In this document: piece by piece, positions 45,915 to 56,800 of the stretch
Layout: every line of letters begins with the position of its first letter
Position numbering within the stretch: position 1 is the stretch's first letter
Origin: Pseudovibrio sp. Tun.PSC04-5.I4
Lineage (GTDB): Bacteria; Pseudomonadota; Alphaproteobacteria; Rhizobiales; Stappiaceae
Length of the DNA stretch: 64,000 nucleotides
Direction of reading: 5' to 3'
NCBI RefSeq assembly: GCF_900104145.1
Contig: NZ_FNLB01000006.1
Coordinates: forward strand, 1,757,001 to 1,821,000
The notes under the pieces: generated by a model
The model's input: the letters and a program-made list of their open reading frames with translations, nothing else
The model's database searches: none
What the model was told of the DNA's origin: nothing
Made by a program: the position numbers and the translations under genes

Positions 45915-46295
45915 ATGAATAACGGGCCAATTTTTCTTCCATATTTCCCGGCAAATAGTCTCTGCCCCACTTTCATAAAGTCCTCCTGCGAAATTTATGC
46001 CGGAGAATTATCGGGCCTTCTGGGCGCGACTGTACTGAGAAACAAAGTTTGCAATGTCATTGACTGGCGGCTGGCAAACCAAGCGGTCAATCAATGCAAG
46101 TATCTGTGTTTTCAAATGTCTGATTTTGTGGGGAGGCATAGGTTCTCACGACACTTCATTACAATGGGGTGTATGGCAGTGGAGCTGCCTACGACTGAAG
46201 TGACTGAATGCGCAGTTGATGCAACTGATATAGTTGATCAGCTGCCGCTCTCTCCGAGCGCTAATCACAAATATAATTACACGATATCAACGTAA
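45915..46295 (+). CDS. Hypothetical protein, weakly supported
   Basis: A 126-codon frame starting MNNGPIFLPYF. It has no Shine-Dalgarno of note, no recognisable domain, signal peptide or membrane segment, but unusually many cysteines. It lies among transposase relics and may be a chance frame or part of a decayed element. Confidence 0.25.
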   Translation: MNNGPIFLPYFPANSLCPTFIKSSCEIYAGELSGLLGATVLRNKVCNVIDWRLANQAVNQCKYLCFQMSDFVGRHRFSRHFITMGCMAVELPTTEVTECAVDATDIVDQLPLSPSANHKYNYTIST

Positions 46296-46320
46296 TCGCT
46301 GTTTCAATAACACCTCGACT

Positions 46321-46518
46321 TTACGAATTGTCAAAATTCCAAGGCAGAAGGTCTTTAAGCTTGTTTTGTTGTGACCTTGGGCGATTTTGGTCAGAGTATC
46401 ATCCCATATAGGCGTGCGGATTTATACCGTACAGTTTGCACATCTCGATGACCGATGCGAGTATGGCCCAGTTCTGAGCACCAGCAACGTGGACTGCAAA
46501 GAGTGAATTTTCCCGATT
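46321..46518 (-). pseudogene. IS66-family transposase (TnpC) C-terminal relic
   Basis: Read on the minus strand, the segment gives KNSLFAVHVAGAQNWAIL then ASVIEMCKLYGINPHAYM, a stop/frameshift, DTLTKIAQGHN, another shift, then DLLPWNF. This is the order of the conserved C-terminal end of IS66 transposases (NSLFAG..GA..WA..ASLIETCKLN.V.P.AYL, ending DLLPW). At least two frameshifts and loss of the N-terminal 400 or so residues show it is dead. Confidence 0.8.
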
Positions 46519-46583
46519 TAATGCAGTTTGCCATTAATCTGGATCACTCAAACTGTTTTCTCTTTTTGTTTATACGCGTATTC

Positions 46584-46795
46584 CTATTCGAAAATCGCGC
46601 CAATCTTTCGGGAATACGCCTTAAAGCACTTGTTGTGAACGGCTTCCTTGAGTTGCCGGGTCATCATCTGGACATCATCCTTGTTCAGCACAAGTTCCTG
46701 AGCCAATTCGCTCAAAGTCTTCTCGCCACGGATAGCAGCTAGCGCAACTTTCGCCTTAAAAGCAGGGCTATTATTACGCGAGGTCGTCTACTCAT
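46584..46795 (-). pseudogene. IS3-family transposase OrfA relic
   Basis: On the minus strand an ATG at 46795 begins MSRR and, after a one-base shift, continues NNSPAFKAKVALAAIRGEK then TLSELAQELVLNKDDV and QLKEAV. This is the typical N-terminal helix-turn-helix of IS3 OrfA (RR.HSPAFKAKVALEA..GEKT..ELA). The rest diverges and stops at 46584; no OrfB remains. Confidence 0.8.
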
Positions 46796-47074
46796 AGGAA
46801 TCTCTTGTTCTTGATATAATGCCTAGTTCAATAGCTAAATTCACCTAGCACAACTGTAAAAATACATAAACTAACTCTCCATAAGTATATCTCTCAATAT
46901 TAGATTATAATTTCCCAGAAATGTGAATTAATACTACATTAATGTTTCCATTGGTGCATGCTTAGTTACGAATGACAATTCTACTTAATATTTGTGAAAA
47001 ATTACAAGTCATTATCCAGCAATATAGCATCAGTGGTTTAGTTAAGTACTTGAGTGATACATGTTGGAGCAGTA
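46796..47074 (+). promoter_or_regulatory. AT-rich upstream region of the Ig-repeat gene pair
   Basis: About 280 bp of strongly AT-rich DNA, clearly different from the surrounding sequence, with many TATAAT-like stretches. It should hold the promoter for the two Ig-like genes; no unique promoter can be chosen. AT-rich islands of this kind are often silenced by H-NS-like proteins (inference). Confidence 0.4.
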
Positions 47075-47863
47075 ATGGCACAAATTGTGTATAATGCATG
47101 GCATGCTTGGTTTAAAGGGTGCGGTAAGAACGTCGCAACTCTTGATCTACTATCCGATTTTTCAGTAATATTTTTGGGGCTTTGGCTGGTTCCAACCATA
47201 GCAGATGTTGTCGCTTTGGTTGGAACAGACTACACAACTCTACATTCTAGTCTATGCGCACCAGATGCGCTGCCCAAAAAGATCTCGCTGGACAGTGAGT
47301 TTCGCCAATTTTTGCCATCAACTGCTATTTATAAGGACGTTCCGATTGAGATATCGGACAGTCCTCTGGATATCCAGATAATTGGTGCACCTGCCACCAC
47401 GGGGTTATCTTCTTTTGCCGCTAACATTACCTTAGCGCGAAGCGTAACCGGGTTTAGTGTGGATGACATTACTGACACCAATGGCACGGTCCCTTCCTTA
47501 ACCGGGCGCCGTGTTTCTTATCGCGCACCGATTTCTCCGAATGGCTTAGGAGATGTGGCACTCAGCATACCGCCTAATGGGGCGAGCGGCACGGATGCCA
47601 TACATGCTGCTAAAGACGAAGATATTGCTACCCATGACAATGCAGAGACTGGACCTGACTATTTTTATACCCAAGGTACCAGACAAGGTATAGCAACGAC
47701 CGCGACCGAATTCGGATATGCGCTGGATCGAGTGCCACTTTATGGCTCTACCACTTCAGGGTTCATAGGGCAGACATCTGTCACGTATTTTACTGCTCCC
47801 GCACCACAAAACAGCACAGATCCGTTCATTGAGACCCTCACTTTTGCGGAGGCTGTTAAATGA
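47075..47863 (+). CDS. Ig-like (Big_12-type) protein, apparently truncated
   Basis: This 262-residue protein starts at the ATG 47075, preceded by TTGGAG at 5-bp spacing; a GTG seven codons upstream is in frame. After a hydrophobic stretch (SVIFLGLWLVPTIADVVALV) there is a Big_12-like domain: the block NITLARSVTGFSVDDI, TDTNGTVPSL, then GDVALSIPPNGASGTDA. The C-terminus, NSTDPFIETLTFAEAV, matches the opening strand of another such domain but stops there. Its last codons hold the GGAGG Shine-Dalgarno of the next gene and its stop overlaps that gene's ATG (ATGA, 47860-47863), so translation is coupled. I infer a remnant of a once longer adhesin or an accessory partner of the giant protein. Confidence 0.6.
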   Translation: MAQIVYNAWHAWFKGCGKNVATLDLLSDFSVIFLGLWLVPTIADVVALVGTDYTTLHSSLCAPDALPKKISLDSEFRQFLPSTAIYKDVPIEISDSPLDIQIIGAPATTGLSSFAANITLARSVTGFSVDDITDTNGTVPSLTGRRVSYRAPISPNGLGDVALSIPPNGASGTDAIHAAKDEDIATHDNAETGPDYFYTQGTRQGIATTATEFGYALDRVPLYGSTTSGFIGQTSVTYFTAPAPQNSTDPFIETLTFAEAVK

Positions 47864-50800
47864 AGGCTCTGTTCAAAAAATATATAATTAATTGGTTTTT
47901 GCTAGTTTCCCTTGTTTTGTTCGCGGCTTCCGCTCCAGCTTCCGCTCAGCAGGTAGAAATTATTAGAAATGGTGATTTTTCCAATGGCTCCACAAACTGG
48001 GATTTAGTAAATGTTGCAGGTACTATAGGTCCTAGACTGGTCAACGGGCGTATACAATTTAATGGTGCCAATGAAGCAGTTTTTGGTGACTACATAGAAC
48101 AAACATTCCAGAATACTATTGTTTCCGGTATTGAGATAAGTATTTCTTTGTTGCTTAGTGAAAGCGGAGGAGCAGCAGCGACACAGGAATTTACGATCGA
48201 AATTCGTTCACCAACTGACACAATAGTTGATACTAGGGTTTTCACAGTTCTAGATGGAGGATCTGGAGTAGAAAATTATGATGTTACATTAGCAGGTGAT
48301 GCAGATTCAATTCGTATCATTAATTCAGACGCAACGAACTCGGGCGCTGGCAGTGACGGATATGTTGATGATGTTTCCATTACTATTGATGCGCCGAGCG
48401 CCACCTTGTCGGGTCTACCGGCCGCAGTGAACACCGATCCATTCACCGTGATCGTCACCTTTTCAGAAGATGTGACCGGCTTTGACGATCTGACCACGGA
48501 TCTGACCGTCGCCAATGGCGACCTCACCAGTATTTCCGGTGGTCCGGCCGCCTATACGGCGGAAATCACCCCGGACGGTGGCGGCGATGTGTCTCTTACT
48601 GTACCCGCAGATGCGGCCTTGGACGGGTCTGGCAATGGCAATACTGCCTCTGCCACCAGCACTGTGCTGTTTGATGCTGTTGCGCCGAGCGCCACCTTGT
48701 CGGGTGTTCCGGCCAATGTGAACAGCACCAATCCATTCACCGGGACCGTCACCTTCTCAGAAAATGTGACCGGCTTTGACGATCTGGCAACGGATCTGAC
48801 CGTCGCAAATGGCACCCTCACCAATATTACCGGTGGTCCGGCCGCCTATACGGTGGAAATCACCCCCGATGGCAGCGGCGATCTGTCTCTTACCGTGCCC
48901 GCAGATGCGGGACAGGACGTGGCTGGCAATGGCAATACGGCCTCTGCCACGAGTACGGTGTTGTTTGATGATGGATCCGCAGCCTCAATCACGGTCTCCT
49001 CTGGGGGCACTCAAGAGACAGAGATCTCGTCAGCCTTTACAGATCCACTTGTTGTCACCGTCCAATCCAGTAGCGGTAATCCGGTTGCAAGTGTTATTGT
49101 CACCTTCACGGCGCCCTCATCCGGGGCAAGTCTGAACCCTGCCGTTCTAACAGCAACCACTGACGCCTCTGGTGAGGCCAGTTTAGACGTCACAGCAAAC
49201 AGCACAGTCGGCGCTTACACAGTGGTAGCCAGTGTTGGCGGTGTTGCAACAACAGCTGATTTCCCTCTGACAAATAGCGTCGGGGCCGCAGCCTCAATCA
49301 CGGCCGACTCTGGGTCTCCTCAAGACGCAGTGATCTCAACCGCCTTTACAAATCCACTTGTTGTCACCGTCCGAGACAGCGGCAACAATCCGGTTCCAAA
49401 TGAGACAGTCACCTTCACGGCGCCCTCAACCAATGCAAGTCTGGACCCTGACGTTCAAACAGAAACCACCGACGCTGCCGGTCAGATCAGTTTGAGCGTC
49501 ACAGCAAACAGCACAGTCGGCGCTTACACAGTGGTAGCCAGTGTTGGCGGTGTTGCAACAACAGCTGATTTCCCTCTGACAAATAGCGTCGGGGCCGCAG
49601 CCTCAATCACGGCCGACTCTGGGTCTCCTCAAGACGCAGTGATCTCAACCGCCTTTTCAAATCCACTTGTTGTCACCGTCCGAGACAGCGGCAACAATCC
49701 GGTTCCAAATGAGACAGTCACCTTCACGGCGCCCTCAACCAATGCAAGTCTGGACCCTGACGTTCAAACAGAAACCACCGACGCTGCCGGTCAGATCAGT
49801 TTGAGCGTCACAGCAAACAGCACAGTCGGCGCTTACACAGTGGTAGCCAGTGTTGGCGGTGTTGCAACAACAGCTGATTTCCCTCTGACAAATAGCGTCG
49901 GGGCCGCAGCCTCAATCACGGCCGACTCTGGGTCGCCTCAAGACGCAGTGATCTCAACCGCCTTTACAAATCCACTTGTTGTCACCGTCCGAGACAGCGG
50001 CAACAATCCGGTTCCAAATGAGACAGTCACCTTCACGGCGCCCTCAACCAATGCAAGTCTGGACCCTGACGTTCAAACAGAAACCACCGACGCTGCCGGT
50101 CAGATCAGTTTGAGCGTCACAGCAAACAGCACAGTCGGCGCTTACACAGTGGTAGCCAGTATTGGCGGTGTTGCAACAACAGCTGATTTCCCTCTGACAA
50201 ATAGCGTCGGGGCCGCAGCCTCAATCACGGCCGACTCTGGGTCTCCTCAAGACGCAGTGATCTCAACCGCCTTTACAAATCCACTTGTTGTCACCGTCCG
50301 AGACAGCGGCAACAATCCGGTTCCAAATGAGACAGTCACCTTCACGGCGCCCTCAACCAATGCAAGTCTGGACCCTGACGTTCAAACAGAAACCACCGAC
50401 GCTGCCGGTCAGATCAGTTTGAGCGTCACAGCAAACAGCACAGTCGGCGCTTACACAGTGGTAGCCAGTGTTGGCGGTGTTGCAACAACAGCTGATTTCC
50501 CTCTGACAAATAGCGTCGGGGCCGCAGCCTCAATCACGGCCGACTCTGGGTCTCCTCAAGACGCAGTGATCTCAACCGCCTTTACAAATCCACTTGTTGT
50601 CACCGTCCGAGACAGCGGCAACAATCCGGTTCCAAATGAGACAGTCACCTTCACGGCGCCCTCAACCAATGCAAGTCTGGACCCTGACGTTCAAACAGAA
50701 ACCACAGACGCTGCCGGTCAGATCAGTTTGAGCGTCACAGCAAACAGCACAGTCGGCGCTTACACAGTGGTAGCCAGTGTTGGCGGTGTTGCAACAACAG

Positions 50801-53800
50801 CTGATTTCCCTCTGACAAATAGCGTCGGGGCCGCAGCCTCAATCACGGCCGACTCTGGGTCGCCTCAAGACGCAGTGATCTCAACCGCCTTTTCAAATCC
50901 ACTTGTTGTCACCGTCCTGGACAGCGGCAACAATCCGGTTCCAAATGAGACAGTCACCTTCACGGCGCCCTCAACCAATGCAAGTCTGGACCCTGACGTT
51001 CAAACAGAAACCACCGACGCTGCCGGTCAGATCAGTTTGAGCGTCACAGCAAACAGCACAGTCGGCGCTTACACAGTGGTAGCCAGTGTTGGCGGTGTTG
51101 CAACAACAGCTGATTTCCCTCTGACAAATAGCGTCGGGGCCGCAGCCTCAATCACGGCCGACTCTGGGTCTCCTCAAGACGCAGTGATCTCAACCGCCTT
51201 TGCAAATCCACTTGTTGTCACCGTCCGAGACAGCGGCAACAATCCGGTTCCAAATGAGACAGTCACCTTCACGGCGCCCTCAACCAATGCAAGTCTGGAC
51301 CCTGACGTTCAAACAGAAACCACAGACGCTGCCGGTCAGATCAGTTTGAGCGTCACAGCAAACAGCACAGTCGGCGCTTACACAGTGGTAGCCAGTGTTG
51401 GCGGTGTTGCAACAACAGCTGATTTCCCTCTGACAAATAGCGTCGGGGCCGCAGCCTCAATCACGGCCGACTCTGGGTCTCCTCAAGACGCAGTGATCTC
51501 AACCGCCTTTTCAAATCCACTTGTTGTCACCGTCCGAGACAGCGGCAACAATCCGGTTCCAAATGAGACAGTCACCTTCACGGCGCCCTCAACCAATGCA
51601 AGTCTGGACCCTGACGTTCAAACAGAAACCACCGACGCTGCCGGTCAGATCAGTTTGAGCGTCACAGCAAACAGCACAGTCGGCGCTTACACAGTGGTAG
51701 CCAGTGTTGGCGGTGTTGCAACAACAGCTGATTTCCCTCTGACAAATAGCGTCGGGGCCGCAGCCTCAATCACGGCCGACTCTGGGTCTCCTCAAGATGC
51801 AGTGATCTCAACCGCCTTTGCAAATCCACTTGTTGTCACCGTCCGAGACAGCGGCAACAATCCGGTTCCAAATGAGACAGTCACCTTCACGGCGCCCTCA
51901 TCCGGGGCAAGTCTGAACCCTGCCGTTCTAACAGCAACCACTGACGCCTCTGGTGAGGCCAGTTTAGACGTCACAGCAAACAGCACAGTCGGCGCTTACA
52001 CAGTGGTAGCCAGTGTTGGCGGTGTTGCAACAACAGCTGATTTCCCTCTGACAAATAGCGTCGGGGCCGCAGCCTCAATCACGGCCGACTCTGGGTCTCC
52101 TCAAGACGCAGTGATCTCAACCGCCTTTGCAAATCCACTTGTTGTCACCGTCCGAGACAGCGGCAACAATCCGGTTCCAAATGAGACAGTCACCTTCACG
52201 GCGCCCTCAACCAATGCAAGTCTGGACCCTGACGTTCAAACAGAAACCACCGACGCTGCCGGTCAGATCAGTTTGAGCGTCACAGCAAACAGCACAGTCG
52301 GCGCTTACACAGTGGTAGCCAGTGTTGGCGGTGTTGCAACAACAGCTGATTTCCCTCTGACAAATAGCGTCGGGGCCGCAGCCTCAATCACGGCCGACTC
52401 TGGGTCTCCTCAAGATGCAGTGATCTCAACCGCCTTTGCAAATCCACTTGTTGTCACCGTCCGAGACAGCGGCAACAATCCGGTTCCAAATGAGACAGTC
52501 ACCTTCACGGCGCCCTCATCCGGGGCAAGTCTGAACCCTGCCGTTCTAACAGCAACCACTGACGCCTCTGGTGAGGCCAGTTTAGACGTCACAGCAAACA
52601 GCACAGTCGGCGCTTACACAGTGGTAGCCAGTGTTGGCGGTGTTGCAACAACAGCTGATTTCCCTCTGACAAATAGCGTCGGGGCCGCAGCCTCAATCAC
52701 GGCCGACTCTGGGTCTCCTCAAGACGCAGTGATCTCAACCGCCTTTACAAATCCACTTGTTGTCACCGTCCTGGACAGCGGCACCAATCCGGTTCCAAAT
52801 GTGGTTGTCACCTTCACGGCGCCCTCAAACGGGGCAAGTCTGAGCTCTGACGTTCAAACAGAAACCACCGACGCTGCCGGTCAGATCAGTTTCATCGTCA
52901 CAGCAAACAGCACAGTCGGCGCTTACACAGTGGAAGCCAGTGTTGTCGGTGGTGCAACAACAGCTGATTTCTCTCTGACAAATACCGTCGGGGCCGCAGC
53001 CACAATCTCTGCCGACTCTGGGTCTCCTCAAGACGCAGTGATCTCAACCGCCTTTGCAAATCCACTTGTTGTCACCGTCCTGGACAGCGGCACAAATCCG
53101 GTTCCAAATGTGGTTGTCACCTTCACGGCGCCCTCAAACGGGGCAAGTCTGAGCTCTGACGTTCAAACAGAAACCACCGACGCTGCCGGTCAGATCAGTT
53201 TCATCGTCACAGCAAACAGCACAGTCGGCGCTTACACAGTGGAAGCCAGTGTTGTCGGTGGTGCAACAACAGCTGATTTCTCTCTGACAAATACCGTCGG
53301 GGCCGCAGCCACAATCTCTGCCGACTCTGGGTCTCCTCAAGACGCAGTGATCTCAACCGCCTTTGCAAATCCACTTGTTGTCACCGTCCTGGACAGCGGC
53401 ACAAATCCGGTTCCAAATGTGGTTGTCACCTTCACGGCGCCCTCAAACGGGGCAAGTCTGAGCTCTGACGTTCAAACAGAAACCACCGACGCTGCCGGTC
53501 AGATCAGTTTCATCGTCACAGCAAACAGCACAGTCGGCGCTTACACAGTGGAAGCCAGTGTTGTCGGTGGTGCAACAACAGCTGAGTTCTCTCTGACAAA
53601 TACCGTCGGGGCCGCAGCCACAATCTCTGCCGACTCTGGGTCTCCTCAAGACGCAGTGATCTCAACCGCCTTTGCAAATCCACTTGTTGTCACCGTCCTG
53701 GACAGCGGCACAAATCCGGTTCCAAATGTGGTTGTCACCTTCACGGCGCCCTCAAACGGGGCAAGTCTGAGCTCTGACGTTCAAACAGAAACCACCGACG

Positions 53801-56800
53801 CTGCCGGTCAGATCAGTTTCATCGTCACAGCAAACAGCACAGTCGGCGCTTACACAGTGGAAGCCAGTGTTGTCGGTGGTGCAACAACAGCTGATTTCTC
53901 TCTGACAAATACCGTCGGGGCCGCAGCCACAATCTCTGCCGACTCTGGGTCTCCTCAAGACGCAGTGATCTCAACCGCCTTTTCAAATCCACTTGTTGTC
54001 ACCGTCCGAGACAGCGGCAACAATCCGGTTCCAAATGAGACAGTCACCTTCACGGCGCCCTCAACCAATGCAAGTCTGGACCCTGACGTTCAAACAGAAA
54101 CCACCGACGCTGCCGGTCAGATCAGTTTGAGCGTCACAGCAAACAGCACAGTCGGCGCTTACACAGTGGTAGCCAGTGTTGGCGGTGTTGCAACAACAGC
54201 TGATTTCCCTCTGACAAATAGCGTCGGGGCCGCAGCCTCAATCACGGCCGACTCTGGGTCTCCTCAAGATGCAGTGATCTCAACCGCCTTTGCAAATCCA
54301 CTTGTTGTCACCGTCCGAGACAGCGGCAACAATCCGGTTCCAAATGAGACAGTCACCTTCACGGCGCCCTCATCCGGGGCAAGTCTGAACCCTGCCGTTC
54401 TAACAGCAACCACTGACGCCTCTGGTGAGGCCAGTTTAGACGTCACAGCAAACAGCACAGTCGGCGCTTACACAGTGGTAGCCAGTGTTGGCGGTGTTGC
54501 AACAACAGCTGATTTCCCTCTGACAAATAGCGTCGGGGCCGCAGCCTCAATCACGGCCGACTCTGGGTCTCCTCAAGACGCAGTGATCTCAACCGCCTTT
54601 TCAAATCCACTTGTTGTCACCGTCCGAGACAGCGGCAACAATCCGGTTCCAAATGAGACAGTCACCTTCACGGCGCCCTCAACCAATGCAAGTCTGGACC
54701 CTGACGTTCAAACAGAAACCACCGACGCTGCCGGTCAGATCAGTTTGAGCGTCACAGCAAACAGCACAGTCGGCGCTTACACAGTGGTAGCCAGTGTTGG
54801 CGGTGTTGCAACAACAGCTGATTTCCCTCTGACAAATAGCGTCGGGGCCGCAGCCTCAATCACGGCCGACTCTGGGTCTCCTCAAGATGCAGTGATCTCA
54901 ACCGCCTTTGCAAATCCACTTGTTGTCACCGTCCGAGACAGCGGCAACAATCCGGTTCCAAATGAGACAGTCACCTTCACGGCGCCCTCATCCGGGGCAA
55001 GTCTGAACCCTGCCGTTCTAACAGCAACCACTGACGCCTCTGGTGAGGCCAGTTTAGACGTCACAGCAAACAGCACAGTCGGCGCTTACACAGTGGTAGC
55101 CAGTGTTGGCGGTGTTGCAACAACAGCTGATTTCCCTCTGACAAATAGCGTCGGGGCCGCAGCCTCAATCACGGCCGACTCTGGGTCTCCTCAAGACGCA
55201 GTGATCTCAACCGCCTTTACAAATCCACTTGTTGTCACCGTCCGAGACAGCGGCAACAATCCGGTTCCAAATGAGACAGTCACCTTCACGGCGCCCTCAA
55301 CCAATGCAAGTCTGGACCCTGACGTTCAAACAGAAACCACCGACGCTGCCGGTCAGATCAGTTTGAGCGTCACAGCAAACAGCACAGTCGGCGCTTACAC
55401 AGTGGTAGCCAGTGTTGGCGGTGTTGCAACAACAGCTGATTTCCCTCTGACAAATAGCGTCGGGGCCGCAGCCTCAATCACGGCCGACTCTGGGTCTCCT
55501 CAAGACGCAGTGATCTCAACCGCCTTTACAAATCCACTTGTTGTCACCGTCCGAGACAGCGGCAACAATCCGGTTCCAAATGAGACAGTCACCTTCACGG
55601 CGCCCTCAACCAATGCAAGTCTGGACCCTGACGTTCAAACAGAAACCACCGACGCTGCCGGTCAGATCAGTTTGAGCGTCACAGCAAACAGCACAGTCGG
55701 CGCTTACACAGTGGTAGCCAGTGTTGGCGGTGTTGCAACAACAGCTGATTTCCCTCTGACAAATAGCGTCGGGGCCGCAGCCTCAATCACGGCCGACTCT
55801 GGGTCTCCTCAAGACGCAGTGATCTCAACCGCCTTTTCAAATCCACTTGTTGTCACCGTCCGAGACAGCGGCAACAATCCGGTTCCAAATGAGACAGTCA
55901 CCTTCACGGCGCCCTCAACCAATGCAAGTCTGGACCCTGACGTTCAAACAGAAACCACAGACGCTGCCGGTCAGATCAGTTTGAGCGTCACAGCAAACAG
56001 CACAGTCGGCGCTTACACAGTGGTAGCCAGTGTTGGCGGTGTTGCAACAACAGCTGATTTCCCTCTGACAAATAGCGTCGGGGCCGCAGCCTCAATCACG
56101 GCCGACTCTGGGTCGCCTCAAGACGCAGTGATCTCAACCGCCTTTTCAAATCCACTTGTTGTCACCGTCCGAGACAGCGGCAACAATCCGGTTCCAAATG
56201 AGACAGTCACCTTCACGGCGCCCTCAACCAATGCAAGTCTGGACCCTGACGTTCAAACAGAAACCACCGACGCTGCCGGTCAGATCAGTTTGAGCGTCAC
56301 AGCAAACAGCACAGTCGGCGCTTACACAGTGGTAGCCAGTGTTGGCGGTGTTGCAACAACAGCTGATTTCCCTCTGACAAATAGCGTCGGGGCCGCAGCC
56401 TCAATCACGGCCGACTCTGGGTCTCCTCAAGACGCAGTGATCTCAACCGCCTTTACAAATCCACTTGTTGTCACCGTCCGAGACAGCGGCAACAATCCGG
56501 TTCCAAATGAGACAGTCACCTTCACGGCGCCCTCAACCAATGCAAGTCTGGACCCTGACGTTCAAACAGAAACCACCGACGCTGCCGGTCAGATCAGTTT
56601 GAGCGTCACAGCAAACAGCACAGTCGGCGCTTACACAGTGGTAGCCAGTGTTGGCGGTGTTGCAACAACAGCTGATTTCCCTCTGACAAATAGCGTCGGG
56701 GCCGCAGCCTCAATCACGGCCGACTCTGGGTCTCCTCAAGACGCAGTGATCTCAACCGCCTTTACAAATCCACTTGTTGTCACCGTCCGAGACAGCGGCA

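Larger units (their letters stand above)
45792..46320. other. Accessory DNA after tRNA-Cys
   Basis: The first 120 bp carry a stem of TTGACCCAC/GTGGGTCAA (45836-45873). A 126-codon plus-strand frame (45915-46295) is annotated separately with low confidence. I see no duplicated tRNA-Cys 3' end that would mark an attachment site. Confidence 0.4.

Noticed and set aside
46455..46742. 95-codon plus-strand ORF
   Set aside because: It is the antisense of the IS66 and IS3 transposase relics, which read sensibly on the minus strand.
51792..53958. Identical small minus-strand ORFs of 64-68 codons recurring in the repeat array
   Set aside because: They recur only because the 309-bp repeat does; they are antisense to a signal-bearing repeat protein and have no start context of their own.
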